Source: JAVBPA01 sp031549925
Lineage (GTDB): Bacteria > Bacillota > Clostridia > Oscillospirales > CAG-272
Direction of reading: 5' to 3'
DNA length: 64,000 bases
Assembly (NCBI GenBank): GCA_031549925.1
Contig: JAVBPA010000033.1
Span: 1 to 64,000 of the forward strand
The translations under genes were made by a program, and so were the position numbers. Of this stretch, positions 1-8,289 are shown piece after piece. The notes under the pieces were generated by a model. That model worked only from the letters and a program-made list of their open reading frames with translations. It was not told the DNA's origin and ran no database searches. Position 1 is the first letter of the stretch. The number at the start of each line of letters is the position of its first letter.

Positions 1-1
1 A

Positions 2-1501
2 ACTTTCGCATACGACGGAGCGGCGGTTAACATTTTTGAAAATGTGACTCTTTCTCTTGATACAAATTGGAAGTTAGGTTTGATCGGACGCAATGGCAGG
101 GGAAAAACAACCCTGCTTAGATTGCTTTCCGGAGAACTTGACGGAAGCGGATCTATTTATATGCCCTGCGGAGTAAATTATTTTCCGTATAATATAAAAG
201 ACATTTCGCTGACCGCTGAAGAGTTTTTGCAATCGGAAGCACCTGAAGCAAAACTCTGGCAAATACACCGGGAACTATCTTTGCTTGATGTAAACACCGA
301 AGCATATAATCGCCCGATATTTACATTAAGCGGAGGAGAGAGAACAAAATTATTGCTTGCCGCTATGTTTTTAAAAGATGAAACATATGTGTATTCTTCT
401 GATATGATAACAGATTCCGCCGGTACTTTTTTTCATTTGATAGACGAACCGACAGATCATCTGGATTCAAAGGGAAGAGAAGATACTGCGAAATATTTAG
501 CTTCTAAAAAAGGATTTATATTGGTTTCTCACGACAGGGCTTTTCTTGACGGAACGGTAGACCATATTTTATCCATAAACCGTTCTTCTATTGAGCTTAC
601 GGCTGGAAATTATTCGGTTTGGAAAGAAAACCGCGATAAGCAGGATAAATTTGAACTCGATGAAAACGAACGTCTAAAAACGGATATAGAACGCTTGACA
701 GCCGCAGCTGCAAGAACATCTGAATGGGCGGATAAAGTCGAATCTTCGAAAATCGGAGCTTTAAATTCCGGAGTTAAAGCAGATAAAGGATATATAGGTC
801 ATAAATCCGCAAAAATGATGAAACGCGCGAAATCGATTGAAACGAGAACTCAGGAAGCTATAAATGAAAAACGTCAGCTGCTCAAAAATATAGAGGAAGC
901 TGATACTTTGAAAATACATTGCGTTCCATACAAAAAGAAACGCCTTGTTGAATTTTATAAAGCGGGAGCAGGATATAACGAAAACCGGATTTTGTTTTCA
1001 GATTTGTCTTTTACTGTTGAAAACGGCGACCGAATAGCGGTACGCGGCAAAAACGGAAGCGGAAAATCAACCGTTTTAAAAATACTAACCGGAGAAGCTG
1101 ATTTAAAATATAAAACCGGAAGTTTTAATATCGGTTCTGATCTTAAAATTTCATATGTTCCGCAGGAGTGCTCCGAATTGTCGGGTAGCATAAGAGAATA
1201 TGCGCAAGGTGTTGAACTGTCGTTGTTTTTTGCCATACTACGAAAGCTTGATTTTACACGTGAACAGTTTGATGTTCAGCTTCAGTCATGCAGCGAAGGA
1301 CAAAAAAAGAAAGTTGCAATCGCACGCAGTCTTTCGCAGGAAGCAAATTTGTATATATGGGACGAACCTCTGAATTTTATAGATATACTTTCAAGAGAGC
1401 AAATAGAAAAATTGATATTAGAGTATGCTCCGACAATGATTTTTGTGGAACATGATTCCGTATTTACGCAAAAAATTCAAACTAAAGAAATCTTTTTGTA
1501 A
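2..1501 (+). CDS. ABC-F family ATPase, ribosome-protection type (5' partial)
   Basis: Two ABC ATPase domains on one chain with no membrane segment, the hallmark of ABC-F proteins, which bind the ribosomal E site; the Lsa/Vga/Msr-like branch protects ribosomes from antibiotics. The frame is open from base 2, and the residues before the first possible start (GTG at 44) already look like the family's N-terminus, so the true start lies outside the window. Domain 1 has Walker A GRNGRGKTT, signature LSGGE and Walker B LIDEPTDHLD; domain 2 has GKNGSGKST, SEGQ and YIWDEPLNFID. Both H-loops (SHD, EHD) are present, and a Lys/Glu-rich linker separates the domains. Two oddities: the usual Asn of DEPTNHLD is Asp (455-457), and about 15 extra residues lie between the first signature and Walker B. 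The ABC-F assignment is firm; a resistance role is inferred. Confidence 0.9.
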   Translation, partial: TFAYDGAAVNIFENVTLSLDTNWKLGLIGRNGRGKTTLLRLLSGELDGSGSIYMPCGVNYFPYNIKDISLTAEEFLQSEAPEAKLWQIHRELSLLDVNTEAYNRPIFTLSGGERTKLLLAAMFLKDETYVYSSDMITDSAGTFFHLIDEPTDHLDSKGREDTAKYLASKKGFILVSHDRAFLDGTVDHILSINRSSIELTAGNYSVWKENRDKQDKFELDENERLKTDIERLTAAAARTSEWADKVESSKIGALNSGVKADKGYIGHKSAKMMKRAKSIETRTQEAINEKRQLLKNIEEADTLKIHCVPYKKKRLVEFYKAGAGYNENRILFSDLSFTVENGDRIAVRGKNGSGKSTVLKILTGEADLKYKTGSFNIGSDLKISYVPQECSELSGSIREYAQGVELSLFFAILRKLDFTREQFDVQLQSCSEGQKKKVAIARSLSQEANLYIWDEPLNFIDILSREQIEKLILEYAPTMIFVEHDSVFTQKIQTKEIFL

Positions 1502-1535
1502 AAAAAAATTCAATATAGAAAAAAAGAGTTTCGTA

Positions 1536-2330
1536 ATGATTGAAGTAAAAAACATCAAAAAAACATATCGTGTTGCAAGGCGTGATTCCGGAATGAAAAA
1601 TGCTATGGCAGCACTTTTTAGACGTGATTATAAAATCATAAATGCACTTGACGATATATCTTTTACAATCGGAGACGGTGAAATGATCGGTTATATAGGG
1701 CCGAACGGAGCAGGAAAATCATCTACGATAAAAGTAATGAGCGGTATTCTGACACCGGACAGCGGTACTTGCTTGATAAACAACCGAATACCATGGAAAG
1801 ACAGAAAACATCATGTTCGTGAGATAGGAGTGGTTTTCGGGCAAAGATCTCAGCTTTGGTGGGATGTTCCGGTTTGTGACAGTTTCGATTTATTACGCGA
1901 TATATATTCGATTCCCCATGATTTATTCAAAAAGAGGCTTGACGAATTGTGCGTTAAGCTTAATATGGAAGAAATAATCCGGACGCCCGCACGTCAACTC
2001 TCTCTTGGTCAAAGAATGAGATGTGAAATAGCGGCTTCTCTTTTACACCGGCCGAAAATATTATTTTTAGATGAACCTACTATAGGACTTGACGCTCCGT
2101 CAAAACTTGCCGTCCGTGATTTTATCAAAATGTTAAACCGGGATGAAAAAATTACTGTTATTTTGACAACTCACGATATGCAGGATATAGAAGCGTTGAC
2201 AGAACGTATAATACTTATCGGACATGGAAAAATATTATTGGACGGTTCATTTGAAACATTATTAAAAAGAGTGGAAAATAAAAGCCTTGATGAAACAATA
2301 GCTCAAATTTACAGAGAATTTAATATTTAA
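1536..2330 (+). CDS. ABC-2 type exporter, ATP-binding subunit (COG4586-like)
   Basis: ATPase subunit of an ABC-2 exporter of the uncharacterised daunorubicin-exporter-like group. Walker A is GPNGAGKSS, followed by the QRSQLWWD segment typical of this group, signature LSLGQ, Walker B ILFLDEPT and H-loop TTHD. The frame is open back to 1443, but the ATG at 1536 gives the family N-terminus MIEVKNIKKTY and avoids overlap with the preceding ABC-F gene, so I prefer it; the ribosome site is only a weak AAGAG. Its expected permease partners are on the opposite strand (2860-4450), which is unusual for a set normally co-transcribed. The substrate is unknown. Confidence 0.88.
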   Translation: MIEVKNIKKTYRVARRDSGMKNAMAALFRRDYKIINALDDISFTIGDGEMIGYIGPNGAGKSSTIKVMSGILTPDSGTCLINNRIPWKDRKHHVREIGVVFGQRSQLWWDVPVCDSFDLLRDIYSIPHDLFKKRLDELCVKLNMEEIIRTPARQLSLGQRMRCEIAASLLHRPKILFLDEPTIGLDAPSKLAVRDFIKMLNRDEKITVILTTHDMQDIEALTERIILIGHGKILLDGSFETLLKRVENKSLDETIAQIYREFNI

Positions 2331-2401
2331 TTAAAATTCTGTAAAATAATAATTATAATTAAACATCTGGATAAGGAAAGGGTTAATAAAATATCAATAC
2401 A

Positions 2402-2857
2402 ATGAAATATTTACACGCGTTTATATTAGTTGCAGTACTTCTCTTGTGTGTATCATGCAGTCCGGTTGAAGGCTGGAATATGACCGAACTCGAAAAAAGC
2501 ACAATTACAATAGCAGATGAACCGGAAATCGTTATGAAACCAATTGACGAGTATGTGGCTATGGAAGCAGAAAAATTAAATGTTGAAATACAAAATACAA
2601 CGGACAAATTATATATTTTCGAATATAAACCGGGACTTGAAGTAAAATATACTACCGAATGGTATATCGTTCCCCTAAAGGAAGAAGCGATGTGGATCGA
2701 AATTGCTCTCGAAGCGGCTCCGAATTCGACAACCGATCAGAGTTTTGTATTATATGATTTTTACGGAACTCTTCCAGCCGGAGAATATCGTTATGTGAAA
2801 GAATTTTACAATGAATCCGGAAAGGTTTATTCTGCCGTGTATTTTAAAGTAAAATAA
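2402..2857 (+). CDS. Small lipoprotein with Ig-like (Big_14-type) domain
   Basis: A 151-residue secreted lipoprotein: hydrophobic signal of about 18 residues and lipobox LCVSC (Cys19). The rest looks like one beta-sandwich domain ending in a LPAGEYRYVKEF stretch that resembles the bacterial Ig-like Big_14 domain; that match is from memory. The ribosome-binding site is poor: the nearest purine run, GGAAAGGG, is about 20 bases upstream. It follows the ABC ATPase by 71 bases and stops only 2 bases before the stop of the oppositely oriented permease gene, so it separates the exporter's ATPase from its permeases. It may be an accessory surface protein or unrelated; there is no catalytic motif. Confidence 0.7.
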   Translation: MKYLHAFILVAVLLLCVSCSPVEGWNMTELEKSTITIADEPEIVMKPIDEYVAMEAEKLNVEIQNTTDKLYIFEYKPGLEVKYTTEWYIVPLKEEAMWIEIALEAAPNSTTDQSFVLYDFYGTLPAGEYRYVKEFYNESGKVYSAVYFKVK

Positions 2858-2859
2858 AG

Positions 2860-3636
2860 TCAAGAACCTGCCGATTTGTATCGGCGGAGACCAATTTTCC
2901 ATATTAATGTACACAAAATCAGGAATATAATTCCGAAAAGAGGCATAAAACAACGGATAACCGAATCGCTTCTTCCGGATATATATGTAAAGGGCCAGTA
3001 TTGTACACAAGCCAGAGGTATAATATAGGTAAAGAATTTTAATATATTTTTGCCGTATATGTCAAGAGGATATTTCCCTAGTTCACGTCCTCCGTCTGTA
3101 AAAATATTCATAAATTCGAGTCCATCCAGCGTGAAAAAGCATAAACTCGCATAGATAATAAATAAACCGGAAAACATCGCCGAACCTGATATGCACATCA
3201 GGATTAACACGGCGATTTTTTTTGCGTTCCAAATAAAAGTACTATTGACAACGGCGTAGACCATAATAACCGCAGCCTGTAAAAAACGTCCGGCACGGGC
3301 AAATTCTATTCTGGAACATAAAACTAAAAACATAGGTGAACGCGGTTGAACCATTGTTCTGTCAAACGAACCGCTTTTCATCAGAGAAGGAAAAACATCA
3401 AACCCGCGGAAAAAACATTCGGCGCAGGTATATGAAAATAAAACGCAGGCATAGCAAATCAATACTTCTTCAAAAGTATAGCCGTCAACATTTCCGAAAC
3501 GCAGAAACAATATATAAATACTTATAAATGCCGAAAATGAAGTCATAAACTGCCCGACTAAAGTCATAAAAAAAGAATACTTATATTGCATTGCGGACCG
3601 AAGATGCATTGCGGCAAATTTAAAATATAATTTCAT
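2860..3636 (-). CDS. ABC-2 type exporter permease (COG3694-like)
   Basis: A 258-residue integral membrane protein with about six hydrophobic segments and no large soluble domain, matching the second permease of the three-part ABC-2 exporters whose ATPase is at 1536-2330. The motif YACVLFSYTCAECFFRGFD with following FPSLMKSGSFDRTMVQPRSP is characteristic of this permease group. A GGAGG site lies inside the 3' end of the upstream permease gene and the two genes are 10 bases apart, so they are co-transcribed and probably translationally coupled. It converges with the + strand lipoprotein gene with a 2-base gap and no room for a terminator. Confidence 0.82.
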   Translation of the reverse strand: MKLYFKFAAMHLRSAMQYKYSFFMTLVGQFMTSFSAFISIYILFLRFGNVDGYTFEEVLICYACVLFSYTCAECFFRGFDVFPSLMKSGSFDRTMVQPRSPMFLVLCSRIEFARAGRFLQAAVIMVYAVVNSTFIWNAKKIAVLILMCISGSAMFSGLFIIYASLCFFTLDGLEFMNIFTDGGRELGKYPLDIYGKNILKFFTYIIPLACVQYWPFTYISGRSDSVIRCFMPLFGIIFLILCTLIWKIGLRRYKSAGS

Positions 3637-3646
3637 GGTATTTATA

Positions 3647-4450
3647 TTATCCTCCCTGTAAAACTAATCGTTTTGATGCACGTCTGAAAAAAATATACCC
3701 GCCTCCGCAAATTAAAACAAGCCAAAAAAATTGTACAATTAAAGCATAAACCGCTTCTTTTCCAGCCAAAGCTCCGCTGTATATTAAAAAAGGAGTACTT
3801 TGCATTGAAGCAAATGGAAAAAGCATTAAAATACGGTAAACCGAATCAGGGAAGAATGGCAGGGGTATAAGAGAACCGCTTAAAAGATCGATTATATTAG
3901 TAAGAATTATTCTTATCCCCAAAGCGGAAATTGTATAAAAAGCAGAACCATATACAAACATCGAAATTCCGACAGTTATAAACAATCCGACAACAGCGGA
4001 TATTATAAAAACCACTAAAGATAAAATGCTATCCGGCGGATACATGCGAAAATTTTTGGGCAGGAAAAAAGCTACAACTAAAATCGGAAGACACCGCAAA
4101 GCAGCTCTTGATACACGCGTAGCTAAATTTTTAGAAAACCACATCATATATATGTTAACAGGGCGGCATAATTCATAAACTACATTTCCGCTCGAAATCA
4201 TGTCAAGTATGGAAGAATCAAAATACCAAGACATAAAAAGTCCGAGCAGAGCTTGTCTCATCCACAAATAGGAAGTAAGTTGCCTCATTTCCATAGGAAA
4301 AGCCGTGCTGTTTGATCTGCTTAATGCGTTGAAAAGCAATATTTCCATAAAACCCCACGCAAATTGAGTCGCTATTCCCGCATAAGCAGCGATTCTGTAT
4401 TGAAGACCATTTATAAAATGAATACGAAAAAATGAAAGATATTTTTTCAT
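3647..4450 (-). CDS. ABC-2 type exporter permease (COG4587-like)
   Basis: A 267-residue membrane protein with about six hydrophobic segments, the first gene of the two-permease - strand operon. The segments LTSYLWMRQALLGLFMSW and SSGNVVYELCRPVNIY are typical of the COG4587-type permease paired with COG4586 ATPases and COG3694 permeases. The start is supported by an AAGGAT site about 11 bases upstream. With the ATPase at 1536 it should make one complete exporter, but the pieces are on opposing strands. The substrate cannot be read from the sequence. Confidence 0.82.
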   Translation of the reverse strand: MKKYLSFFRIHFINGLQYRIAAYAGIATQFAWGFMEILLFNALSRSNSTAFPMEMRQLTSYLWMRQALLGLFMSWYFDSSILDMISSGNVVYELCRPVNIYMMWFSKNLATRVSRAALRCLPILVVAFFLPKNFRMYPPDSILSLVVFIISAVVGLFITVGISMFVYGSAFYTISALGIRIILTNIIDLLSGSLIPLPFFPDSVYRILMLFPFASMQSTPFLIYSGALAGKEAVYALIVQFFWLVLICGGGYIFFRRASKRLVLQGG

Positions 4451-4496
4451 AATTATAAAATTTATCCTTTTTATCTGTTTGAAATAGTGTGCCGGG

Positions 4497-4525
4497 TTGA
4501 CATATCGGATACGCTCTGTTAAAAT
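4497..4525 (+). promoter_or_regulatory. Sigma-A promoter for the histidine phosphatase gene
   Basis: A perfect TTGACA (-35, 4497-4502) and TAAAAT (-10, 4520-4525) are separated by 17 bases, giving a leader of roughly 85 bases before the ATG at 4615. It lies in the gap divergent from the permease operon. Confidence 0.65.
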
Positions 4526-4614
4526 GATATACTGTAAATAATAAAAACTTATTATTGTTATAAAACTTTATATAATTTGTTTCTTTGTAAAATATAAAAA
4601 TAAAAGAGGATAAT

Positions 4615-5352
4615 ATGCAAGTATTGATAATACGGCACGGAGATCCTGATTATTCAATAGATTCGCTCACCGAAAGAGGATGGAAGGAAGCGGAACTCCT
4701 TTCGCACAGATTAAAAAATATTAAAATAGACGGTATGTATTGCTCACCTTTGGGAAGAGCTAAAAATACAGCTCAGGCAACCGCAGCATTGCATGGGATG
4801 ACGCCTGTAATATTGCCCTGGCTCACTGAATTTCCAGCTTCAGTAACTGTTCCTTATGAAGAAATTGGGTTGAACGACATTCGCAAAACTATTTGCCCCT
4901 GGGATATTTATCCGCAGTATTTTGAAAAACAACCGGAATTTTATGATATCAATAAATGGAAAAATCATCCGGTATTTGCGGAAAGCCGTGTTCCCGAAGT
5001 TTATGAAACGGTTTCAGCCGGATGGAATAATCTTATTTCAGAATGGGGTTATCAAAGAGAGGGACAAATATATAAATTTAACGGCGATGTCAAAGACGAT
5101 GCGGTGATTGTTTTGTTTTGTCACCTTGGAGTAGGACTTGCGATTCTTTCTCAGATGTTAAAAGTTTCGCCTGCGGTTATGTGGAACAGCTTCTTTATGC
5201 CTGCTTCCTCTGTTACAACCGTTTATACCGAGCGTCATATAAAAAATGAAAACGAAGCGGTTTTCCGGGCAGTTTCAATCGGCGATGTTTCGCATCTTTA
5301 TCAAAGCGGCTGCGAGGTATCGGCAGTGGGGCTTCATTCTCCGATAAAATAG
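4615..5352 (+). CDS. Histidine phosphatase family protein
   Basis: A phosphoglycerate-mutase-fold phosphatase. The family's RHG signature is at residues 7-9 (RHGDPDY), giving His8 as the phospho-acceptor; the second conserved arginine is in YCSPLGRAKNTA, and the second catalytic histidine is probably in VLFCHLGVG. At 245 residues it is slightly longer than the simplest family members. Start codon ATG with AGAGGA about 7 bases upstream. It is a single-gene unit behind its own promoter. The substrate is unknown; members act on sugar phosphates, cobalamin or nucleotide intermediates, or small phosphorylated metabolites. Confidence 0.85.
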   Translation: MQVLIIRHGDPDYSIDSLTERGWKEAELLSHRLKNIKIDGMYCSPLGRAKNTAQATAALHGMTPVILPWLTEFPASVTVPYEEIGLNDIRKTICPWDIYPQYFEKQPEFYDINKWKNHPVFAESRVPEVYETVSAGWNNLISEWGYQREGQIYKFNGDVKDDAVIVLFCHLGVGLAILSQMLKVSPAVMWNSFFMPASSVTTVYTERHIKNENEAVFRAVSIGDVSHLYQSGCEVSAVGLHSPIK

Positions 5353-5396
5353 ATAAGAGGAAATAAATTAAAAAGGTTTACTTAAGACAACAAAAC

Positions 5397-5416
5397 GGGG
5401 CAATTTAACTTGCCCC
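5397..5416 (-). terminator. Hairpin between convergent genes
   Basis: GGGGCAA (5397-5403) and TTGCCCC (5410-5416) form a seven-pair stem with a six-base loop. On the - strand it is followed by GTTTTGTTG, a weak T run, so it may terminate the DUF4358 gene; on the + strand there is no T run. Confidence 0.5.
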
Positions 5417-5444
5417 TGTAATGTATTAATATATCAGTTTGTTT

Positions 5445-6053
5445 TTAACTGTATAAAGCTCCGTTTATAGCGGTTTTAGCCGGTTCGTTTCCGGTTGTGA
5501 TGAGTAAAAATACATATGCGCCGTCGCTGTATACTTCCGCGTTTTTAATTACTTTTTCAAATCCTTCCGCGTCGTACAATTTTATGTCTCCTTCGTTTAA
5601 ACGGTCAATACGTTGCTTCAATACATTTTTAACGGTTTCTACGTTGCTTTCGCTTGCCGCTTTTACTATATGAAGTTCAAACGCGCTCTTACCGTCGGGA
5701 AGACGTATAGCATAATCTGAAAAATATGAAAAATCAGGCAATTCTTCGTAATTTCCCGTATATAAGTAGCAGGCATATTCAGGATCTATGTAATGATCGT
5801 CATCTTCTCCCGCACCGGCAATATACAAAGATTTTTGTTTCGGTATATCAGGGTATGCGGCAGCAACCGCGTTTAATATTTCTTCGCAGGTAGGGTTTTT
5901 AGGGGTTTTGGATTCATTGGAATTTTTGGATTCGCTTGAGTTGTCTGATTCTTTTGAAGTATCGTCTCCGCCTTCATTGTCTTTACATGAAAACAGTGTA
6001 AAACTGGTCAAAACCAAAACGAGGCAGAGTATCATTGCTAAAATTCTTTTCAT
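5445..6053 (-). CDS. DUF4358 lipoprotein
   Basis: A 202-residue lipoprotein: signal peptide with lipobox TLFSC (Cys23), a Ser/Asn/Asp-rich linker (about 26-52), then one domain with the layout of DUF4358 (an ILNAV helix, an EYACYLYTGNYEELPDF segment, and a C-terminal VFLLITTGNEP strand). DUF4358 is a common clostridial extracytoplasmic domain with no established function. The gene stands alone behind a good promoter, and the leader is only about 30 bases. Confidence 0.8.
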   Translation of the reverse strand: MKRILAMILCLVLVLTSFTLFSCKDNEGGDDTSKESDNSSESKNSNESKTPKNPTCEEILNAVAAAYPDIPKQKSLYIAGAGEDDDHYIDPEYACYLYTGNYEELPDFSYFSDYAIRLPDGKSAFELHIVKAASESNVETVKNVLKQRIDRLNEGDIKLYDAEGFEKVIKNAEVYSDGAYVFLLITTGNEPAKTAINGALYS

Positions 6054-6088
6054 TCTTATCTTCTCCGTTTCTATATATTAACAACTAT

Positions 6089-6117
6089 ATTTTATTATAA
6101 ATATTTACAATTGTCAA
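6089..6117 (-). promoter_or_regulatory. Sigma-A promoter for the DUF4358 gene
   Basis: Read on the - strand, TTGACA (6117-6112), a 17-base spacer and TAAAAT (6094-6089) end about 36 bases before the ATG at 6053. Confidence 0.65.
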
Positions 6118-6135
6118 GAAGGGCTGAATAAGTTC

Positions 6136-7692
6136 ATGAAATATTACAAATTAGAAAACATTCTCGGCGGAACAAAGCTCCACGATGCGGTCGGACATTT
6201 GATTCATACATTGGATGCTAAATCAAATACAATGACTATGCCCTGCGGAGGATTGGGCCGCTGCGGGAAATGTATGATAAAAGTATCAGGCGCTTTGGAT
6301 GAACCGGACGATGTAGAAAAAAATTTCTTATCGGAATCGGAACTTAATGCTGGAATGCGTTTGGCTTGCCGGGCTGTCTGTTCGGGAGGAGATATCGAAA
6401 TATATCTTCCCGAAGAAGATACATCTTCTGAAATACAACTTGAAGGGATACTTTCTCCGTTTGAATTATCTCCGGTTTGCAGCGATTCGACAGGTGAATG
6501 TTATGGTTTAGCAGTTGATATCGGAACGACAACAGTCGCAGTTTATCTCTGTGATTTGAATAACGGAAGTATTATAAAAACGGGAGCTTTCCAAAATCCG
6601 CAGCGTTTATACGGAGCGGACGTTATAACACGAATCGGGATTATTATTGATAATTCGGATAATTTAAATATGCTTCGTAAAATAATTGTAGAAGCTATTA
6701 ACGGTACAATCGACTCTTTCGGAGTTGATACAGATAAAATCCATGCGGCAGCGGTAACAGCTAATACTACAATGCTCCACATCTTCGCCGGATATGATCC
6801 GCGGGGAATCGCAAACGCACCGTTTACTGTATCATCACTGTTCGGTTTCGATATAAAAGCAAATGAAATCGGTCTTAAAATAAACGAAAAAGCATCGGTT
6901 TATTTAACACCCTGTTTTGCCGCTTATGTCGGAGGAGACATTGCAAGCGGAATGATAGCGGCAGGTTTTGATAAAGCAGAAGGTATAAATTTATATATTG
7001 ATATCGGAACTAACGGAGAAATGGCTCTCGGAGGGAAAGACGGAATTACTCTGTGCGCGACAGCCGCGGGTCCGGCTTTTGAAGGGGCACATATAGAATG
7101 CGGTATGAGCGGAATCGAAGGTGCGGTTAGCGATATTGAATTTGATGAAAACGGAAGTATAAAATATACGGTTATCGGAAAAACAAAACCGCGAGGGATA
7201 TGCGGTTCGGCATTGATTGACGCTGTGGCTTTAATGCTTGATAAGGAAATACTGGATGAAACAGGCAGGCTTGATGATGATTTAACCGAAAATGATAAGT
7301 GGTACATCGACCTTGAAAATAACATATATATAAGCGGAAAAGATATAAGAGAAGTTCAACTTGCAAAAGCGGCTGTATGCGCGGGAGTTATGACATTGCT
7401 GCACGAAAAAAAAGCAAAGCTGAGCGATGTATCGCGTGTTTATATAGCGGGAGGGTTCGGTTCTCATATAAATCCTATAAATGCGTGTAAAATAGGTTTG
7501 CTTCCGTCAGAGGCTGTAAATAAAATTGAAATTGTCGGAAACACTGCCGGTATGGGAGCTGTTTTGTATTTATTGTCCGCTGACGCAAGAAAGAGAATAA
7601 ACGAAGTTAGCGGAATTTCAAAATATATTGAGCTTTCCGGTGACGCGTTTTTCATGGATGAATATGTTGAGAGGATGTTTTTCGAAAATTAG
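6136..7692 (+). CDS. [2Fe-2S]/ASKHA corrinoid-activation (RACo-like, DUF4445) protein, short form
   Basis: N-terminal plant-type ferredoxin domain with C37-x5-C43-x2-C46 and C78 as the likely cluster ligands, followed by an ASKHA ATPase domain (GLAVDIGTTTVAVYL phosphate-binding loop, TANTTMLHIFAG, YIDIGTNGEMALG, VYIAGGFGSHIN). This is the layout of RACo-like proteins, which use ATP to reduce inactive Co(II) corrinoid on methyltransferase partner proteins. At 518 residues it lacks most of the linker region that takes classical RACo to about 630. No corrinoid protein lies next to it; the only methyltransferase-like gene in the window is at 52742. The ribosome site is weak. Family assignment is firm, the corrinoid target is inferred. 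Confidence 0.85.
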   Translation: MKYYKLENILGGTKLHDAVGHLIHTLDAKSNTMTMPCGGLGRCGKCMIKVSGALDEPDDVEKNFLSESELNAGMRLACRAVCSGGDIEIYLPEEDTSSEIQLEGILSPFELSPVCSDSTGECYGLAVDIGTTTVAVYLCDLNNGSIIKTGAFQNPQRLYGADVITRIGIIIDNSDNLNMLRKIIVEAINGTIDSFGVDTDKIHAAAVTANTTMLHIFAGYDPRGIANAPFTVSSLFGFDIKANEIGLKINEKASVYLTPCFAAYVGGDIASGMIAAGFDKAEGINLYIDIGTNGEMALGGKDGITLCATAAGPAFEGAHIECGMSGIEGAVSDIEFDENGSIKYTVIGKTKPRGICGSALIDAVALMLDKEILDETGRLDDDLTENDKWYIDLENNIYISGKDIREVQLAKAAVCAGVMTLLHEKKAKLSDVSRVYIAGGFGSHINPINACKIGLLPSEAVNKIEIVGNTAGMGAVLYLLSADARKRINEVSGISKYIELSGDAFFMDEYVERMFFEN

Positions 7693-7708
7693 ACACAATA
7701 TAAAAAAC

Positions 7709-7739
7709 CGTTCTGTTTTTTAGCAGAACGATTTTTCTT
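7709..7739. terminator. Bidirectional terminator
   Basis: CGTTCTG (7709-7715) and CAGAACG (7724-7730) form the stem around an eight-base loop. A T-rich run follows on the + strand and six T residues follow on the - strand, so it can end both the RACo-like gene and the convergent cysteine-rich gene. Confidence 0.8.
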
Positions 7740-7749
7740 TTTTTATAAA

Positions 7750-8070
7750 TCAGTCGGCGTTTTCGTTTCCCGAATCGACGCAATCAGCTCCGTCACATTC
7801 ATCTTCGCAGCAGAAACATTCATCATCCGCACAGCCGCATCCGCAGCCGTCAGCATTTGCATTGTCATCTCCGCAGGATTTGCTTAAATCATCACCGTCT
7901 GTACACATACTGTCGTTATTGCAGCATGACAAACACGGACCGCATTTCTTTTTTAGATATTTAATCAAATAAAAAATGGCCGCTGCTGCGCCTATAATCA
8001 ACAAAATCTTTATTATAATATCAAGCGCGTTATTTTTTTGTTCTTTTTTCATAGGTCTGCAAAATACCAT
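7750..8070 (-). CDS. Single-pass membrane protein with acidic cysteine-rich tail
   Basis: I do not recognise this 106-residue protein. It has a short N-terminus, one hydrophobic segment (about residues 16-37, IIIKILLIIGAAAAIFYLI), a KKK stop-transfer motif, and a tail of about 65 residues with 14 cysteines, mostly as CC, CGC and CFCC clusters among Asp, Gly and Asn. With KKK just after the helix the tail could be cytoplasmic. The start at 8070 has AAAGGG 8-9 bases upstream, better than the internal Met at 8052. The tail suggests metal or Fe-S binding, but this is inference; a low-complexity, non-enzymatic role is as likely. It is a single-gene unit between terminators. Confidence 0.65.
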   Translation of the reverse strand: MVFCRPMKKEQKNNALDIIIKILLIIGAAAAIFYLIKYLKKKCGPCLSCCNNDSMCTDGDDLSKSCGDDNANADGCGCGCADDECFCCEDECDGADCVDSGNENAD

Positions 8071-8210
8071 GTTATCAACCCTTTCTTTTATAAATAGTAT
8101 TAATCATATCTGAATATATTATAACATTATAACTAAAAATTTATTTTAATTATAAAAGTATTATTTGTAAACTTTTAGAAATAACCGAAAAAGCGTTTGT
8201 ATAAAGCTTT

Positions 8211-8244
8211 TTTATAAAAACAATTTTTGTATAGAAAAAATTGT
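8211..8244 (-). terminator. Terminator of the oxidoreductase operon
   Basis: ACAATTTTT (8220-8228) pairs with AAAAATTGT (8236-8244); read on the - strand the hairpin is followed by TTTTATAAA. It lies about 45 bases after the stop of the DUF1667 gene. Confidence 0.55.
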
Positions 8245-8289
8245 CTTATTTCGGATTTTGTGAAAATATTTATCATAAATCATTTCTTG

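Noticed and set aside
1443..1535. An upstream ATG that would extend the ABC-2 ATPase by 31 residues
   Set aside because: It overlaps the ABC-F gene, the extra residues are Lys/Phe-rich and unlike the family, and the ATG at 1536 gives the expected N-terminus.
4497..4533. TTGACA at 4497 paired with TATACT at 4528
   Set aside because: The spacing of 25 bases is too long; TAAAAT at 4520 gives a 17-base spacer.
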